The notes below the pieces were generated by a model, which saw only the letters and a list, made by a program, of their open reading frames with translations, had not been told where the DNA came from and did no database searches. A DNA stretch of 64,000 bases from Sitta carolinensis. Taxonomy: Eukaryota > Chordata > Aves > Passeriformes > Sittidae. Position numbers and translations under genes: made by a program. The stretch is taken from the NCBI GenBank assembly GCA_032173965.1, contig CM063288.1, positions 9,838,501-9,902,500 on the forward strand. Direction: 5' to 3'. Position 1 is the stretch's first letter. The number at the start of each line of letters is the position of its first letter. Shown piece by piece: positions 33,319 to 48,360 of the stretch.

Positions 33319-36300
33319 CTACCAGCAAACAAAGTGAGAAACACAGTATGAGTAATACAACTGTGGCAAGTAAACCCCTGAAAGAGGCTGTTTATCCTTA
33401 AGGCATGAAAGCAAGTGATTACCAGAGTTTTAAAACAATAGCAGTATTTCCTAGTGGCATTGCCATCTATGAAAGGAGAATGCATAAAGCCATGTAGACT
33501 AATCCTGAGTATACATGAAATAATTCCTTATTTGAAACACACCACCCCAACCCAGTCCTGTCAGGCAGAGCAATAGGACTTCCCACTTGTTTGTTTCCAA
33601 GTTCCCTGCAATTTCTCAAAGATAATGCAATGAATAAGTGGGACTCACCACTTCACAAGGCTACAGTGCCTCACGTGACACTCAGCCACCAGCTCACTGC
33701 AATGGCCTCCCAACTGCTCTCACATTACAGCACATAATCATGTTAGCCAGAGATGTCTCAGCCCCAAGAAATATTTGCCTTTCACTGGCCTTTGTGAGAC
33801 AGACAACGTCTTCAAGCTCCTTCTATGTTTTTTCCCTCTTGTCTACTCTTCTGCATCATATTTCTAGACGGAGTGAGTCCACGTGATTTGCTTGCAGCTG
33901 CCAGTATGCAATGCTCATTTCCAGTTTGCCCAGGGCACGTACCTGCCCTGCATTACACAAGAATTTGAACACTGCTCTGTCCTGACTAGATTTATGACAT
34001 AGCCATGGCCTTTATGATATGAGGTGTATGACTTTACAGAGAGGGAACTGAAGAACCCAAAAACAGAATAATGTACCCAAGAAACGCCAGACTGTCAAGT
34101 AAGAGAGGGGAACTCCATCCAGCTTACCTCATGTTTCAAGCTACCTGCCTATCCTTTCTCTCTCTTTTCCACAGCTCTGGGAAACACCACTCAACTAATA
34201 CACCAGAGGGTCTCATGAGTAACAGGAGAAATGGAAAGTGAGTGCAGTCATCTTCTCCAGAACCATAAAGCTATTCCTTAGTCAGTCTGTTTAGCAAACT
34301 AAACAGAGGCAGCCCTTGTTGTCATAGAAAAGCTTTCTTCCCTCAGGATTAGGCCAACAGCTCTTTGGTATTCAACACTTCACAAAATAAGGAGAGAAAA
34401 AGAGATCAACTTAAGGGTGTTTCCATTACTGGGCTAGATCTTCAGAACTGCTTGGCATTGTTTTGAGACTGCTCCCACTGGGAATTTTAACCTCTGCTTC
34501 AATAGCAGAATTGCAGCACCTTCCTTGTCAAAGCCCTCCTCAGTTTAAAAATGCATTAACTTGATACATATACACAAAACACCTTTGAACACTGTGCACA
34601 CACGCATACTTCTGAGCATTACATGAACACTGTCAAAAATAAAAGCCATGAATCAAGCCATGTTGTTCCTACTTAGATAATACCCTGCTGAAGTCAACAG
34701 TTGTTGTTTGAGAAAATGTTCAATACAGAGATGGAGCACTGACCTCCAAGTGCTTAATGCGGGAAAATATTTCCAGTTATAAAAAGCTAAAAGAAAACAT
34801 CTCATTCACTGTTCATTTTCCCAGTTTCTGATGGCTGGCTATAAATACCCAGTATTTGCATTTCTGCTTTTGGACTGTGAAGAACATATTAGAGACAGTT
34901 TTGTTATCAATAGTAAATTTTAATTCCCTCACTTTCAGGCTACTGCTATAATGGTTAGGCTGTTAACAGCAGCAAAATTTTATGTTTTAATAATGATTTT
35001 TTGGAAACATCTTTAGCTGAGAGTTTGTAAAAGATGTTCCATTTAATGTGATCTGAATTAGGGTCCAGTTTCACTTAACAGCATCCTTTCTGAATGACCT
35101 TCTTCCAATAGTATTTTGAGCAGATGCCAAAGCTAGCACAATTTTTCAAAGTCTAGTCCACTTCAGGGTTTTTCACGCATTACCACTATAACAGCTCATA
35201 CACCAGTCCAGCTGCCTGAGCAGAAGACTGTTCTTGCTTTTATCTGGATTATTTAGTTACTCATAAATGACTCTCTCCTTGTGGCACAGATTGGGACACA
35301 GAACAGTTTTGTTGAAATACAGTATGGACACAGATTGTCTGCATTTGTCCCTAAGACGTTTAGGTCCATCTCTGCTGAAAGCCATTAGGGTTTACTGACA
35401 CCAATACAGACTATGTCAAACTACCTGTGGATGAGACAAGTTCACTGATACAATGACCAGATGTAAAAACACTGGTGAAAAGGGTGTAGGCTGGACCGCA
35501 GACTTTGGGGAAGCAAGAATGCAGACTGGCCTCAACAGAGGCTCTGACCTCACTGCACAAACAATAAAAGATGTAGCAGCCCCTTGGCATTGCACAGGGT
35601 TCTGCAAAGGCAAAGGGGGTTTTTCTGCAGGGAAACTGATTGGGTGTGGAAGGAGCCACACTCAGTGCTTTCCCTGAGCTGTGTCAGGCATTGCAGCATA
35701 CAGGGATGCTTCTCTGAAGAATGCATACCTAATTTTGGATGTGTTTGCATAAATGTGTCATGCACAAAAGGCTTGAACAAAGTGCATTTTTGAGTATGGA
35801 GATGTTTTTCTTCACTTCTTTTTCTATTGTCCACTGAGGTCACAGGTAAGTGTCTGGATTTTAAAAAATAGATGCAGGTTATGATAGGAAAAACAACTAA
35901 TGGTTATATTCCTGCCATTCTAAAGGAAGGCCTGGTGCTGAGAGATTTCCAGCTCACTGTTGCAGATTTAAGAGATTTAGATACATTTCAGATAAGCAGC
36001 CACATTTGGGAGTTACCCACCCTCGCCTTGAACTCCTGAGCTTGATGTGCTCATGAAAGGACTGTCCCCTCTTATCAGCTGTCGAGATGTACACACAGCA
36101 CGGGCCAAATAAGCCAGAGATTACTCCTTTGCCGAGGGCTTGCTCTACTTCTCTTCTATTTGTTTGCTCATAGTGCACATAAATCATACCAGACGTTGTT
36201 ACACATATTAAATATTTTCATGCACGTCTATTTCTCTACAAGCACTGAACCAAAGCACTGTTGAACCTGAGAGCTTCGTCCTGGTTGGTGCCATAATTCT

Positions 36301-37094
36301 GCACTGCTTCCCTGCTCCCTACATTTTTATCCTGAGCATGTTTCTATTGTCTAAGTAAGCTCTTTGGGGTACAGATCCTTATTTTATACTTTTTTTGATG
36401 TGACATAACCCTGGGTAAGGCAGGAGGAGAATCCAGGAGAGAATTAAGTTCTACAGCAAAGAAAAGCATGAAATGCCTCCTTTTTCCACCCTCCCCAGCC
36501 AGCAGAGGTTAGCTCAGATTCCCAGCACTTCTGAGATCTGGCAGGAGCACAGGATCTGGCATATTTGCAAACTGGCATTATTATTCAAAACTTTGGAAGA
36601 AGGTAAGATCTAATGTAACTGCAGAAGCAAATTTTTGCTACTAAAAGAACAATCATGGCTGTTTCCTTTTCTGCAAACTGCAGATCCATGAAGGTTTTCT
36701 GTAGCATCCTTAAGAAGGTGACACCCAAAATGACTAATCCCTACAGAAAAGAGATGCCATGAAGAATCTCTCCTCTTTATCTGTGGAGATTAGTTCTTCA
36801 AAAACAATAATAGCACAAGTTATCCAGAAAAAAAAATCCATGACTTATAAAATTATGTGATTTGTAAAATTTTAAGGTTCTGTGGCATTTTTTCTTAATA
36901 TTATGTTAACCCATGAGAGAATTATCATGTGCAAACCCTTGAAATTCTCGGTGAACTCCTAAATGGAATTCCACACTTCTGCACCATTTCATGCACAAAA
37001 CCAACTTCCACCTCACATCTCTTAATAATCTTTGTAGATCAATCTTTGCATAATGACCTATTTTAATAATGAAATCTGCAAACACAAGGAAAGA

Positions 37095-37143
37095 TATCTA
37101 TATGCATGCATGCATGCATGTATGTATGTATCTATCTATATCT
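37095..37143. repeat. Compound tetranucleotide microsatellite
   Basis: The tract passes from TATC to (ATGC) units, then (TATG) units, then (TATC) units again, within 49 bases. The ATGC part is palindromic. It looks like neighbouring units mutated and then expanded separately. Confidence 0.93.
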
Positions 37144-38954
37144 TTGTTATCTTCCTCACATTTTTAGTTTTCAGTTTAGTGCAGCATTTTGGTTTTAGTC
37201 AATGTGCTTTTACAGAAAATTATTCTATGTAGTTTTTATCTACTGCTAGGAACTACACATGTAACTAGTTTATTGCTGCATGTTCCTAGGCTGATTACAT
37301 TGAAAATAGCTATGTCTAGTGGTAGTCCAATGCAGAGTTCATGCCCTTAATCTGGACAAGTTTTTCCAGAACAATCTCCCCCAGCACGCTATTTTACAGC
37401 TGTTTATTTTATTTGAGGGATTTTCATGGTAACTCTCTCCAAGTTCTCCAATGTGTTGTGAGCCATTCCCATCAGCCAGAGAAAGATGTTTGCTGTAAAC
37501 ATAAGGAGAAACATGAAGGGGGGGGAACAGGGCAGATGATCACATTAAACACAAACTACATACCCCAGAATTCACTTCCCAATTAGATGTTGAGATAAGG
37601 GGAATGAGGTAGCACTAGCCTGTATTAACCAAGTTCTGGGGCTGTGCAAGGCAGTTCCAGGTAAAGGTTCCTTGTATTGATTCAGAGGGCTTTGTCACCT
37701 GGGTTTTACCATGAAAAAGGCATGGAGGAGATGGCATCTCTGGAGACCAGGAAGTACCAACTAGAGAGAGAGAGGACTAGCTTAGATCTGATATTCTTGA
37801 CTAAAGACGAGTGATGTGAATCTCTTATTATGCCTGCAGGCTGAAGTTTAGGAGACTTATTAGGCTTTTTCTGATGTGATATCTCCTTTATGTTCTTTAG
37901 AGTTGTGACTCGGCTCTTCAGTACCAAAGATGAAATGTCTGTAGCAGCACTCCTGCTGGGAAGTTGGGATGTCGAGACAAAGTTCAAAGACTGATCCATC
38001 TCTTACTGAAAACAGTAAAAAGGATTTTACTGACTTCAGGGAGAAGTGGGTCAGCCTTCCAACCATCTCCCCAAGATCACAGGAGAGAAAAAATGGCAAA
38101 GGGCTAAAAATAGAACTCTGGAGGACTGGTACCTGTTCCATGCAGAGACAGCAAGTAGAACTCCTGCCCAAAGAAACTGTAGCACGATTCACACTGGCAA
38201 AACTATAATTATGGAGCTGATTCTGCAGTTCTTGTCAAGCCTTATAAACTACTGTTATCTTTAATTATAAAGCTCAGTTACTGCTATCAGATTCTTTGCC
38301 CAAGCTACTTCGTTAAAATTATCTCCAGTATTTGTTGAGGTTAAGTGATCTCACAGCCACGACTTTGTGAAGAATTATATCTTTAGTAACTTGATATTCT
38401 AAAGCTAAAATAAGTGACCACAATGAAACATTTCTTTGATAAATAAATCTGGGGTTTAAGGAAGCATCCATCTTTGTCAAAATTCCTCCTCCCTTAAGAA
38501 GGGCAAAGGTTAAGTGCATATGATGATCTAATATAAGTTGTGTTTTTATTCCTTTTGAATTGCACATAATTAAATCATGAGTTATATTCTTACTTGTGCT
38601 CTGTGGTTCTAATTCAAAACAGACTTACCAGGAATTACAGTTACAGAAGTTACAGGCAGAACATCTCTGAGGTAATGCAGCCACTCACTCTGTCAGTACA
38701 AGATTGTTCCCTACTATACTCCAGAATGGAAACTCTTCAGACTTTATAAAAAAAATATCCAGGCTAATGAAATTTCCATCAGCACCTTTTTCTTCAGACT
38801 CTTCTTCCCTTAAATATGGCAATTCATCTCTAGTTTTTCCTGTCGTAATTTCACCCCAGTTCTCTTTGCACTGATAACATGCTGATACTAATGACTACTA
38901 CACCTCCAGTAATTCCATTATTTCAGTGAATATGTATATAAATATATTATTATA

Positions 38955-38978
38955 ATATATATATATATATATATATAT
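38955..38978. repeat. (AT)12 dinucleotide repeat
   Basis: Twenty-four bases of perfect AT alternation within a wider AT-only patch (about 38930-38980). It is self-complementary and likely length-variable. Confidence 0.95.
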
Positions 38979-41900
38979 GTTTTAAATACAAGCATATAGC
39001 ACTTTTCAGTATTTATTAGACATGAAATATTCCCAGGAATGACAAGGTGGATACAACCCAGAATCCTCACTGGCCATTGGGAAGAACCAGATATTTTTCC
39101 ATGTATTGTTACTTTTATTCATGATTTTCCCTCAGGGCTCACATACAAACCAAGATGAATTTATTATTTGAATTTAAAAGGGTGACATACATTATATCAA
39201 CTGCTGAAATGCCAGACAAATTGATTAAAAGCTACCTCATACCTTCAAACTAATAAATAAGCAAGATTAGAATTAATAGCTGGAATACATTAGCTAAAAG
39301 AATTCCTCCTTGTGCTATTTCACATTGAGAGATTAAAAAAAAAAAAATGTTGGCTATGGTGCATTTCATGCCACCAAGTGTTCATCTCAGTCAGGATTGC
39401 ACTCATACATCAAGTAGAAAACACTCCCATTACCACAATCATACTAATTAAGTTCACTGTGATCACAATCATTATTCAATGAAACACCAGTGAAATATAT
39501 TGTGAAACAACGTTTTAAATTACATTTAAAATCACACATCTCAATATCTCCAATATTAATAAGTGTGTAAAGACATAAAGATGCACATCTGTGTGTACAT
39601 CGTAAAAGTACCCAAAGAACAAAGCTTTCTTGGCAAAGATCTACATTTCTCAGCCATCTTCAGTGTCATCCTGAGACCAAGAGAGGTGGACAGCTGGGAA
39701 AGCAAATCACACATAGGCTCATTTTGTACTTATAAGAATATTTCCGTTTTTATTTTCTGCCATCTCACCGCTCTTCTGGTAAAAGCATATCCAAACAGAA
39801 TATTAAAATGAGATGATGACATACTCCTGCTGTTTCAATATTTTATGATCTTTACAAGGATCTATAAGAATTAGGGAAGATATCTGAGACTGATGATTAT
39901 TGGCTGGGTTTTATCCTAGTATTTTATGCTTAGTAATATACATGAAAATAGCTTTGTCCCTTCAATTTGAGAACATACTTGTACAGGAACAGGAATGTGA
40001 AAGTGAGCAGCAGCAAGGAAAGGACAATGAAGACAACAAAACAGTAGCTCTGGTGCCAAACATGAAACCAAACTCATACTGCTCAGTGTTATGTAGCATA
40101 GTGAGTGTACCACTAAAACAGAATTATCACTGCCCAATTTCATAATAGAGTAACTTGCAGGGTGTACAACTGAGAGCTGCTCAAGTGACTGCACAGTAAC
40201 CGAGCCTTTGAAATTCAGCAAAAATGAGGAAAGCATTTTCTTTTATGAAAATGACAAGGGAGCACAAGAAGGCAGACTGTCAGGAGTGAAATGAAGCTCC
40301 TTTTGAAAGCTTCTTAAATGATTAATATCATCAAAAAACCCAGGTGGTTCACAGCAAAGCTCCACAACTTCTTTATGATAGGGGCAAAAGAGAAGGCAGG
40401 TGGAGAAATTAATTTAGAGGAGCTCCAAGGTGAGCAGCAATCCAGGAGGGCATGGTATTGTTTTCTGTCCCAAAAGCTCAGATCACATCTTTCATGAGCC
40501 CTACAGACACAAGTGCAATCATGACAGCTTTATCAAGTCTGATTGATCTCTGAATTGAAATAATTCCCGGCATTTTGGGTTTAATGCCATGCTCATGGTT
40601 TGGAGATTTCAAAGACACAGCAATAACAGTATTAAAAGGCTTTGAACTGTCAGCAGCACTGGGAAAATCTGGCACCAAGTACAACTGGCATCATGGTTGC
40701 CTTGAAAACAAAAGTAGAAATAAACTTGTGAGAATGTGAATTCTGTGCCTATATTTTTATAAAACCTACTTTAAACAAGACAGTAAAGCATTTCCTCTCC
40801 ATTTCCCCCACAATCACTACCCTGACTCAGCTATGCTCTTATTTCTATTAATGTGAAGATAGGTTATAACACCTTTCCTCAAGCCCTTTTGGAGTGGAGT
40901 AGTCTGAGATAATGTTTAATGAAAGAAAATTTGGAAAAACTTTGACCCACATTCTCCTGATCTTTCAGCTTAGGAATTCCTACACAGCTGAATTTTGAGA
41001 CCACCAGTCTGGAGCACAACACAGTGCTGCATATACATCACATAACAATCATTCTTTCTGTCTGGTAATATATGACAAAAATGAAACACAGGCTGCTGCC
41101 AAAAGGTAAGTGTACCACTAATGCATCACAGGACCTCTAGATTTGCAGTGAACTGGTTTTTTGCCATAAATGAAAGGCCACCTCTGACAAGTAAATTGAC
41201 TGTTGGCAGAAAAAATACAGAGGAAGATATGCCACATCCTTTTAGCACGGTCAGTGCACTGCTGCTATCTGAGGAAGGATGCAGAGATTTAATTAAATTT
41301 TTGCTGCTGCTCCTTTGGAATACAGGTTTACTCCCTGACACACCATATTGCATCAGCTCCTGTGCACCAGCCCAGGTGGGAGTAGTGCAGGAGATGCTCC
41401 CAGTGAGGGCATCACAGCTTGTGGTGCCATGTCCTAGCACTGTTTATATTCCCTTGAGATTCAGAGGGAAGCAGGGAGCCCCTTGGTGTTCTCCTGGTCC
41501 CTCCAGTTTGCCCTGTTAAATTTAACTTGCAGCAAAGAATCACTTAAAAATGGTTCACTTAAAAAAACCCAAACTCTTTCCTTCCAGAATAAACCTCACA
41601 CTTCAGTACATCGCCTAACAGAAATAAACACACAATCAAAATAAAACACCAACACTTCTGTTCTGTTCACGATTTGGGTATTTCCATTTGGCAAAAGGAA
41701 GTTTCTCAACATACTCTGTGAACAGGAATGGTAACACACCACCTGCCTACCACTCAGTATCCATCCCCATCTCCCTGTTCAGATAATTGCATGAAGAATG
41801 CCCCTCTGCTATCTACAATAATAAAACAGTCTCCTTCAGCTTCAATTAAAATTGAAGTAACTTTTTACTTCACCCCCTTGTTCTAGCTGAGCATCTTCAG

Positions 41901-44900
41901 GAGCAGGTCAGCAAGCCAGTCCCTTTGGATTCAGAATCTATTCACTGTCAATATTAATTCATCTCACTGTCATGGTTTACACGTTAGAATTTGTTTCAAG
42001 TGAGTAGAAACCATTCTCTTAATCTTATTAGATTTATAAACCAATTTTTCACCATCATTACTTCCCTGACATGTGAACTGTCTGTATGGCTTACCCATCA
42101 AATTAGTTCTTCAGAGGTGCCACCAAAGTGGGATGGACTAAAGGCTTTGTCTTCCTTAAAACTTCAAAAGATTAAAATCTCCTGTAACACCTAGGAAGAT
42201 GTATTGCATACTTATATTGAGGAAAAATGGAAGGAGGTTTCACTAGCCTGGAAATAACAGACCGTTTTATTTATTTTATACCAGACTTATTCATATACTT
42301 CAGAAATGTTCCAGACAGGAACTAACATTTTTCACATTGGCCAGAAAGCACTCATACGGGGTGCATTTTAAAAATGTGTTCTACTGTGTGAATGAAATTG
42401 AATTCAGCTTATCCATAAGCAAAACAAAGATTTAGAAAGATATCATGGTTTTATTTCTGGCTCTTATTAGGGGGCCACACATGATCTGAGATAAATATAT
42501 CTTAATAATGACTTACAGTGAGAGATCTGGTACAGAGGCATTCCCACCAGAAATTTTCATGCAATAAAACATACTGATTTTTGGCAAGTAGTAGAGCTCC
42601 ATGAATATTGCAGGCATATGAGATACTGCCTCTATAGTCAACATCTGCCATATTTTTTACTATTAAAAAGTCCTCACAGCTTTCTAGTGTATACTTTACA
42701 TAGTGTTGCTGAGTCCTTCCTTCTCCCTATCCAATCCCCTTCAAAAATCCCAAATCATCTGCCAAAGGATAAGACTGGCCATGACATGAGACAAAAGTAA
42801 AGATCAGAGAAATTCTCTGTGAGTTGTTTTTTGATCTCTCTCTGCCTGCTGTCCCTGTGCCAAACCCCACCCCGGAGGCATGTCCAGTAGGTCCAAATAG
42901 CAAGTCCCACTCCCCCCAGCATTATCATCCCAAAATAATCTCCTTTTTTCACATCCCGATGTTTGCACACAAATCGGATTCTGCTCTGTGCTCTGAAATA
43001 TCTTTTTTTTTCTGTCCCACATTTACATGTGCCTATAAAAACCTTAAATTTGAAACGGTTAAATGACCTACTGACCCAATTCCCTATGCCAAGGGGGAGC
43101 ACACTCCAGAGAGATATCTGGAATTTCAGCGTGGCTGCACAGCCCCAGCCGTACTGTGGGGCTGCTTCTCTCCCATTTGGTTTTCAGTGCATGACAGAGC
43201 AGTGAAGCCTGAGCAGTGCCCATCACTCAGTGTGCACTGAGGGGCTGTGCTGTGGCACAGACAAAGCTGTGAATCCTTTGGGAGGGGCCTGGAACTGGGA
43301 GAAGCAGCTCTCCACCCTGAGTCAGAAAAGGATATTTTTTTCCAAAGGACAAATGGTGTGAATGCATTCCTGACTGGGTAGTGTTTATCTGAGCCATTTT
43401 TTTGGTGGGAACACCTACCTCTGATTTTTAAGATTTCAATTAGGCCTATTTTAAGCCTAAAACAAACGCATGAAAACAACAGAAAATAAGACTCACACAG
43501 TACCAGGCCCTTCCCCACTCTGGAGCACTGAAGGTTTCCAGTTCTTCCTGCACTCAACTTTGACATGTGGGCATTGGCAAATCCAAGATCTGGTTGTCAA
43601 TATAAATCTTGGCCATTGGCAAAATAACCAGAAGCCAGAGGCCAAACCCCAGTGCTCTAGCCGTCTCTCCTGTCCAAGCAGAAACACCCTTCATTCCACC
43701 CAACAGTGCTCCTGCTTCTGCTGACACATTTAACACGAAGGCTGCACATCCCATTCCCTGATATTAACGAGTCACAACCAGCCTTTTACACTGTGCACTT
43801 CTGAACTGAGCCCAGACATTACTCCAGAGGAGGCAACAGCAGGCTCAGCTCTCTGCCTGCTGCAGAGCTGTGGATCTCACCAATGTCACAAAGACTTACC
43901 TGTGCTGCACAATAAAAAAACAGCACTGACAAAATCTCATGCATCAGACAGAACAGCCTGATAAAAATGAGAGTTGTGTGTTAATAGGGGCAGTGCCGTT
44001 GCTCTGGAGCACGCAGCGGTTTCTATTCTATCAGCTGCATACTAAAACAGGCAATCATGTAAAATAACACATGTGCACATGCTCGCTGACAGTTCAGAGA
44101 TGCCTCTTGTCTCAGTTCCTGACTTCTTGCAAATTCTGCAATTTTTCTCTCCAAACAAGCTTCATTTCAAATGCAGAGGCATGAGAAGGCTGATTTTGCC
44201 TGCTTTTCTCATGTGAACCTTCGAATTTCTCTCCCTCAGCAAAGGAGGGGAGGGCTCTGTGTTTCTGCATGTGGTGGTGCTCAGAACCAGACCTAAACAA
44301 AGGTGCCTGAATGCCTCTAACCAGAAGCCATTTCCATAGTGACACAAAACAGTGCTTCCTTGGGACTCAGTTATGCAAAACCAGACCTCACAGACCACAG
44401 TTATGGAGGGCAATATTAATGGCTGGGTTACAAGCACTGAATCAACAAGTGAATTATTTATATGCACATTAGGATTTTTGCCCCTATTCACACATGTAAT
44501 TCCAAAGAATTCTGTAAATCCACCGAGGTTGCCCTATCTTTATACAGAGGAAATGGAGATCTGAACACTATCACAGGAAAATAAATTTAAAAAATTGGGT
44601 TATATGCAATAAAAAGATGATTGAATACTTTCAATTTATATATTATCAGTATAAAACCTCTGCAATAGTCTAATAATGCAAGTGTAGTTCCTAGAAAATT
44701 CAAACACCTGATGAGTGACTAAGAGAACATCCTTCATCTGGAAAATTAGGGACCCATGATGAAAAAGGGAGGCACAATTACACTGCCAAGCAGCTTCTCT
44801 GCAGTGTAGAGCCATCAAACTGGACTCTACTCTTCAGAACAAGTTAATTATAAGCAATTTATCTGAAACTGGAAGTGTAATTTTGTTCTAAATCTTGTGC

Positions 44901-47900
44901 AGTAGAGTGATCAATGGAACTCAGTCTATATCCAGGAAATTTGCACAATTATAACAAATACTTAATTTGTCCTTGAAAATTGTTTTGCTCTGTTACTGCA
45001 TACAAATCCTCAATATTGACTTAATCTACATTAAATTTCCTTTTTACCAATGTCTGCAAAGCAGCATATTTGTGATTGGCAGCAATGTCATAACCAGTTG
45101 TGCTATTCTCCTAAAGCCATCACTGGCTGGCCTGGAGGCAGCAGCACAGCCTGGGGCAGCTCCTTTGTCTGCACTAGAACAGAACCACAAAGGAAAAAAT
45201 GCTGATACAATTCAGCGTCACTCCTGTCCCCTTGAGCCTCCCTGTTATCAATAGCTACAAGAAATTGAAGAGTACCAGTCCACCATCATCCCAAATGAGA
45301 CTTGGACATTGCTGCAATTAATCTTCTGGAATCGATAAGGTACAGTTTGATAACCCACTGACCTGCCAATAAGAAGAGCACAAAGAAAAATGACCAGAAA
45401 GTTTTAAAAGTCTTTAGATGATGATGGTTTTCATCAACACAGACAAGTCAGTCAGAACAGCAGTGGGTTTTTTAAGTGGGTATATTACACAGAAATTGTC
45501 AGAGGCAAATGCCTTTTGTTTCAGCTCTAGGTTTAGTCAGTTGGTATATCAGGACCTTACTGAATATATTTTTAGTACTTGGTTTGTCTAACATATCAGT
45601 GCTATAATTTTCCAGTGTTCTCTTTAATAAGTTTTGGGCCTTGAAGAAAAAAATTTCAGGAGTTATCTTCTTTAGGAAATGTTGTCTGTCTTCTGATTCA
45701 AAAATAAATTAGTTCAAAATCTCAGATTCAACACAGAATAGAAATTCTGTTTTCTAGAACCTCCAGAACTAAAAATATATATTTCTTAAATAGCTTAATT
45801 GTCTCCCTTTCTGCCTTGGGAACAGTACTATGCATTTACAGTGAATTAAAGGAACACAAATTTAAAGACACAAAAATAAACCAACCCAAATAAACCAGTG
45901 ATAGGAAGCTAGCTTCTGGCAACTGTAAAAAAATGAACTGTGCTGCCAAGACCTGAGATTTTATAGGGAGAATTTAGATTGTGAATCATGCTGCAGGAGG
46001 TTTAATGAAAAGATCCAGCTGTCAAATGATTTTGAAAGAGAAGACATAGGAAAGAAAATCACCTTCAGCTGGAGGAGAAATACACTGAAATACAAACTCA
46101 AAGACATGGCATAATAGATACAGCCCTTCACACACTGCCAGGAAGATCACGGTGCCATTATAGAGCCTGTCTGAAAACAGATTCCCCACTACCAACAGAT
46201 CATGGAGTACCAATTCAATTTCATTGCTTCCACAAGATTTGCCAGGCTGCTGCTACTGGAGTCTCCAAAGGACTGTATCCATCACATGCTCTGAAGAGTC
46301 CTTCCCTCACATTTCCTCAGGGAAAACTCTTCTCACATGCCCTGCTTCTGACTTAGGTCTGGCAGTCCAGGCCCCACAGCATCACATCCGACCTGGGCAA
46401 GCTGCCCAACCTTCCCAGCCTTTCTGGCTCCTGGCCCAGGCTGAATCATTTCAGTATCTCTGCTCTTGCAGTGCAGATAGGCCCCCAGTCACCCAGAGGC
46501 TTTTCATGCACAGAGCTGCACCACGGCTCCCTGGATGAACTATCCAAGCCCTAGGTATGCTGTTAGAAGCTTTTGGATCCAGCAGTCCCTAGATAACCTT
46601 CACAGACAGCCCATGTATTGGCAGTTCCCCTGATCTCTGCTGTCTGTGACTGCCAGATGCCAGCCAGGAGGAGGAACCAAGAGTTCTGGGGCTCCTGCAC
46701 CATGGTACAAAGGCCTGTGTAATCTGCCAGTGGGCATTTTTTTGCTCTATGTGTAGAAGTGAATACATTCACATAAATAACATGAACAGGAAAATGAAGA
46801 TTATAGCTTCAGAACTTGCTAATTGCCATGTAAAGGATGATGAAAATAAGAGTAGGCCTGATTTTTTGTTGCCTGTCTCATGCTTTTGTTATTTTAAAAA
46901 AGATTTAGCATTACTGAAAGTACAGTTGTTATTGCCACCTTTAAGCATATTTTTTAACAGGTTCAATTGTTTGCTTTCTCCTCGTTTTGTCTCAATATTT
47001 CATCCTACAGAGGATTTTAGTCACCCAACCCAAAGGGAAAAACCCAGTATGGCCAGTAAGCTATTCCTTTCAACAACCAGATAGGTCACAAAATGTAAAA
47101 AGTAAACGAACTAATATTTAAAAATCCACCCTAGGACAATGCTTCCTAAGTGCTCATTATCAACATGGACTCTTAATTTATTCCTAGCTGTTTCACATCA
47201 GTACTGAATTTCATGCCAAACTTTAGAACAACGACATCCAACAGAGCTGGAATTTGTATGGGAAAGCACTAGGTTTTTATCCTGAAGGCCAAACAAGTAG
47301 CTGTTTGCAATTCAGCTTTGGCCTAACTATTCCATTACCACACCAAGTTTTAAAGCAGTTCAAGTAAAACTATGTGGGACTGAGAAGCCACAGAATATTA
47401 TTTTCACCTGCAAAATTTCTTACTGGATCCTCTGGATATTCACATGACAAACAACATAACTGTATTTTTTCAACATGTTTGCACCTAAAGTTCTTTTTAT
47501 CTGTAAGGGTGTTTTGAAAACTCTGAACTGTCAGTATTTTAGGAACAGCACAATGGAGGAAGGGAATACTCTAAGAAGGAATATTGGAGAAAAAAATTGC
47601 TTCTTAGATGAAGAACATCACCTGAGCTTTGATTTCTTATAACTGATACAGGCCTTTGGCTTTAAAGGTGTCTGCTGAAAACCTTCACTAGCAAAAAATA
47701 CATTTACCTCCCTGACATGTATAAAAGGAAGAGCTGAATCTTAAAGGAACTATGCCTGTACACAAAGGTTTGATGGTGCAAAGCCGGTGTTCAGGTGTTT
47801 AATCATCATTTTCCAAAGCTATTTTGGAGGAAGGCAAGCACAGATACTCAAGAACAGGAATGCTGAATGGCTTCCCAAATGCCAGAGTGCAAAATCCAGT

Positions 47901-48360
47901 ATTCTTCTCACATTTTGTCAGGCTCTTCCTCTTTGTAATAATTCAAGAATAGTCCACTGCAATGCATTTATGCCTTGGAAAAATGGATCCCGTAAAGCTT
48001 TCAAAGTAAGGAATAGAGGATCTGGCCTTGTACCTGCATCAAAACTGCTATAGATGCAAGGCCTGAACCAAGAGCTGCTGCACTGGACAAAGCCATGAAC
48101 TCTGACAGGGTTTGTCCAGTGCACTCAGCCTCCAGCCAGCCTCCTTACTGGGTTTGATAAGAAGGGACAACCCCACACGTTTTGAGCCAAAGCTGTTCAG
48201 AACATGTCCTTTGTTGTGCTATTTCACCTTATAAACGTCAGTGCCTTTGGATTACCATGAAAAATACCCCAACTGTTGCATGCAAACACACACACAGGTA
48301 CTAAATGCAACCCCAGTTGTAGCTGTGAGCTTAATGTGGCCCAAGAGCCTCGAGAACAGC

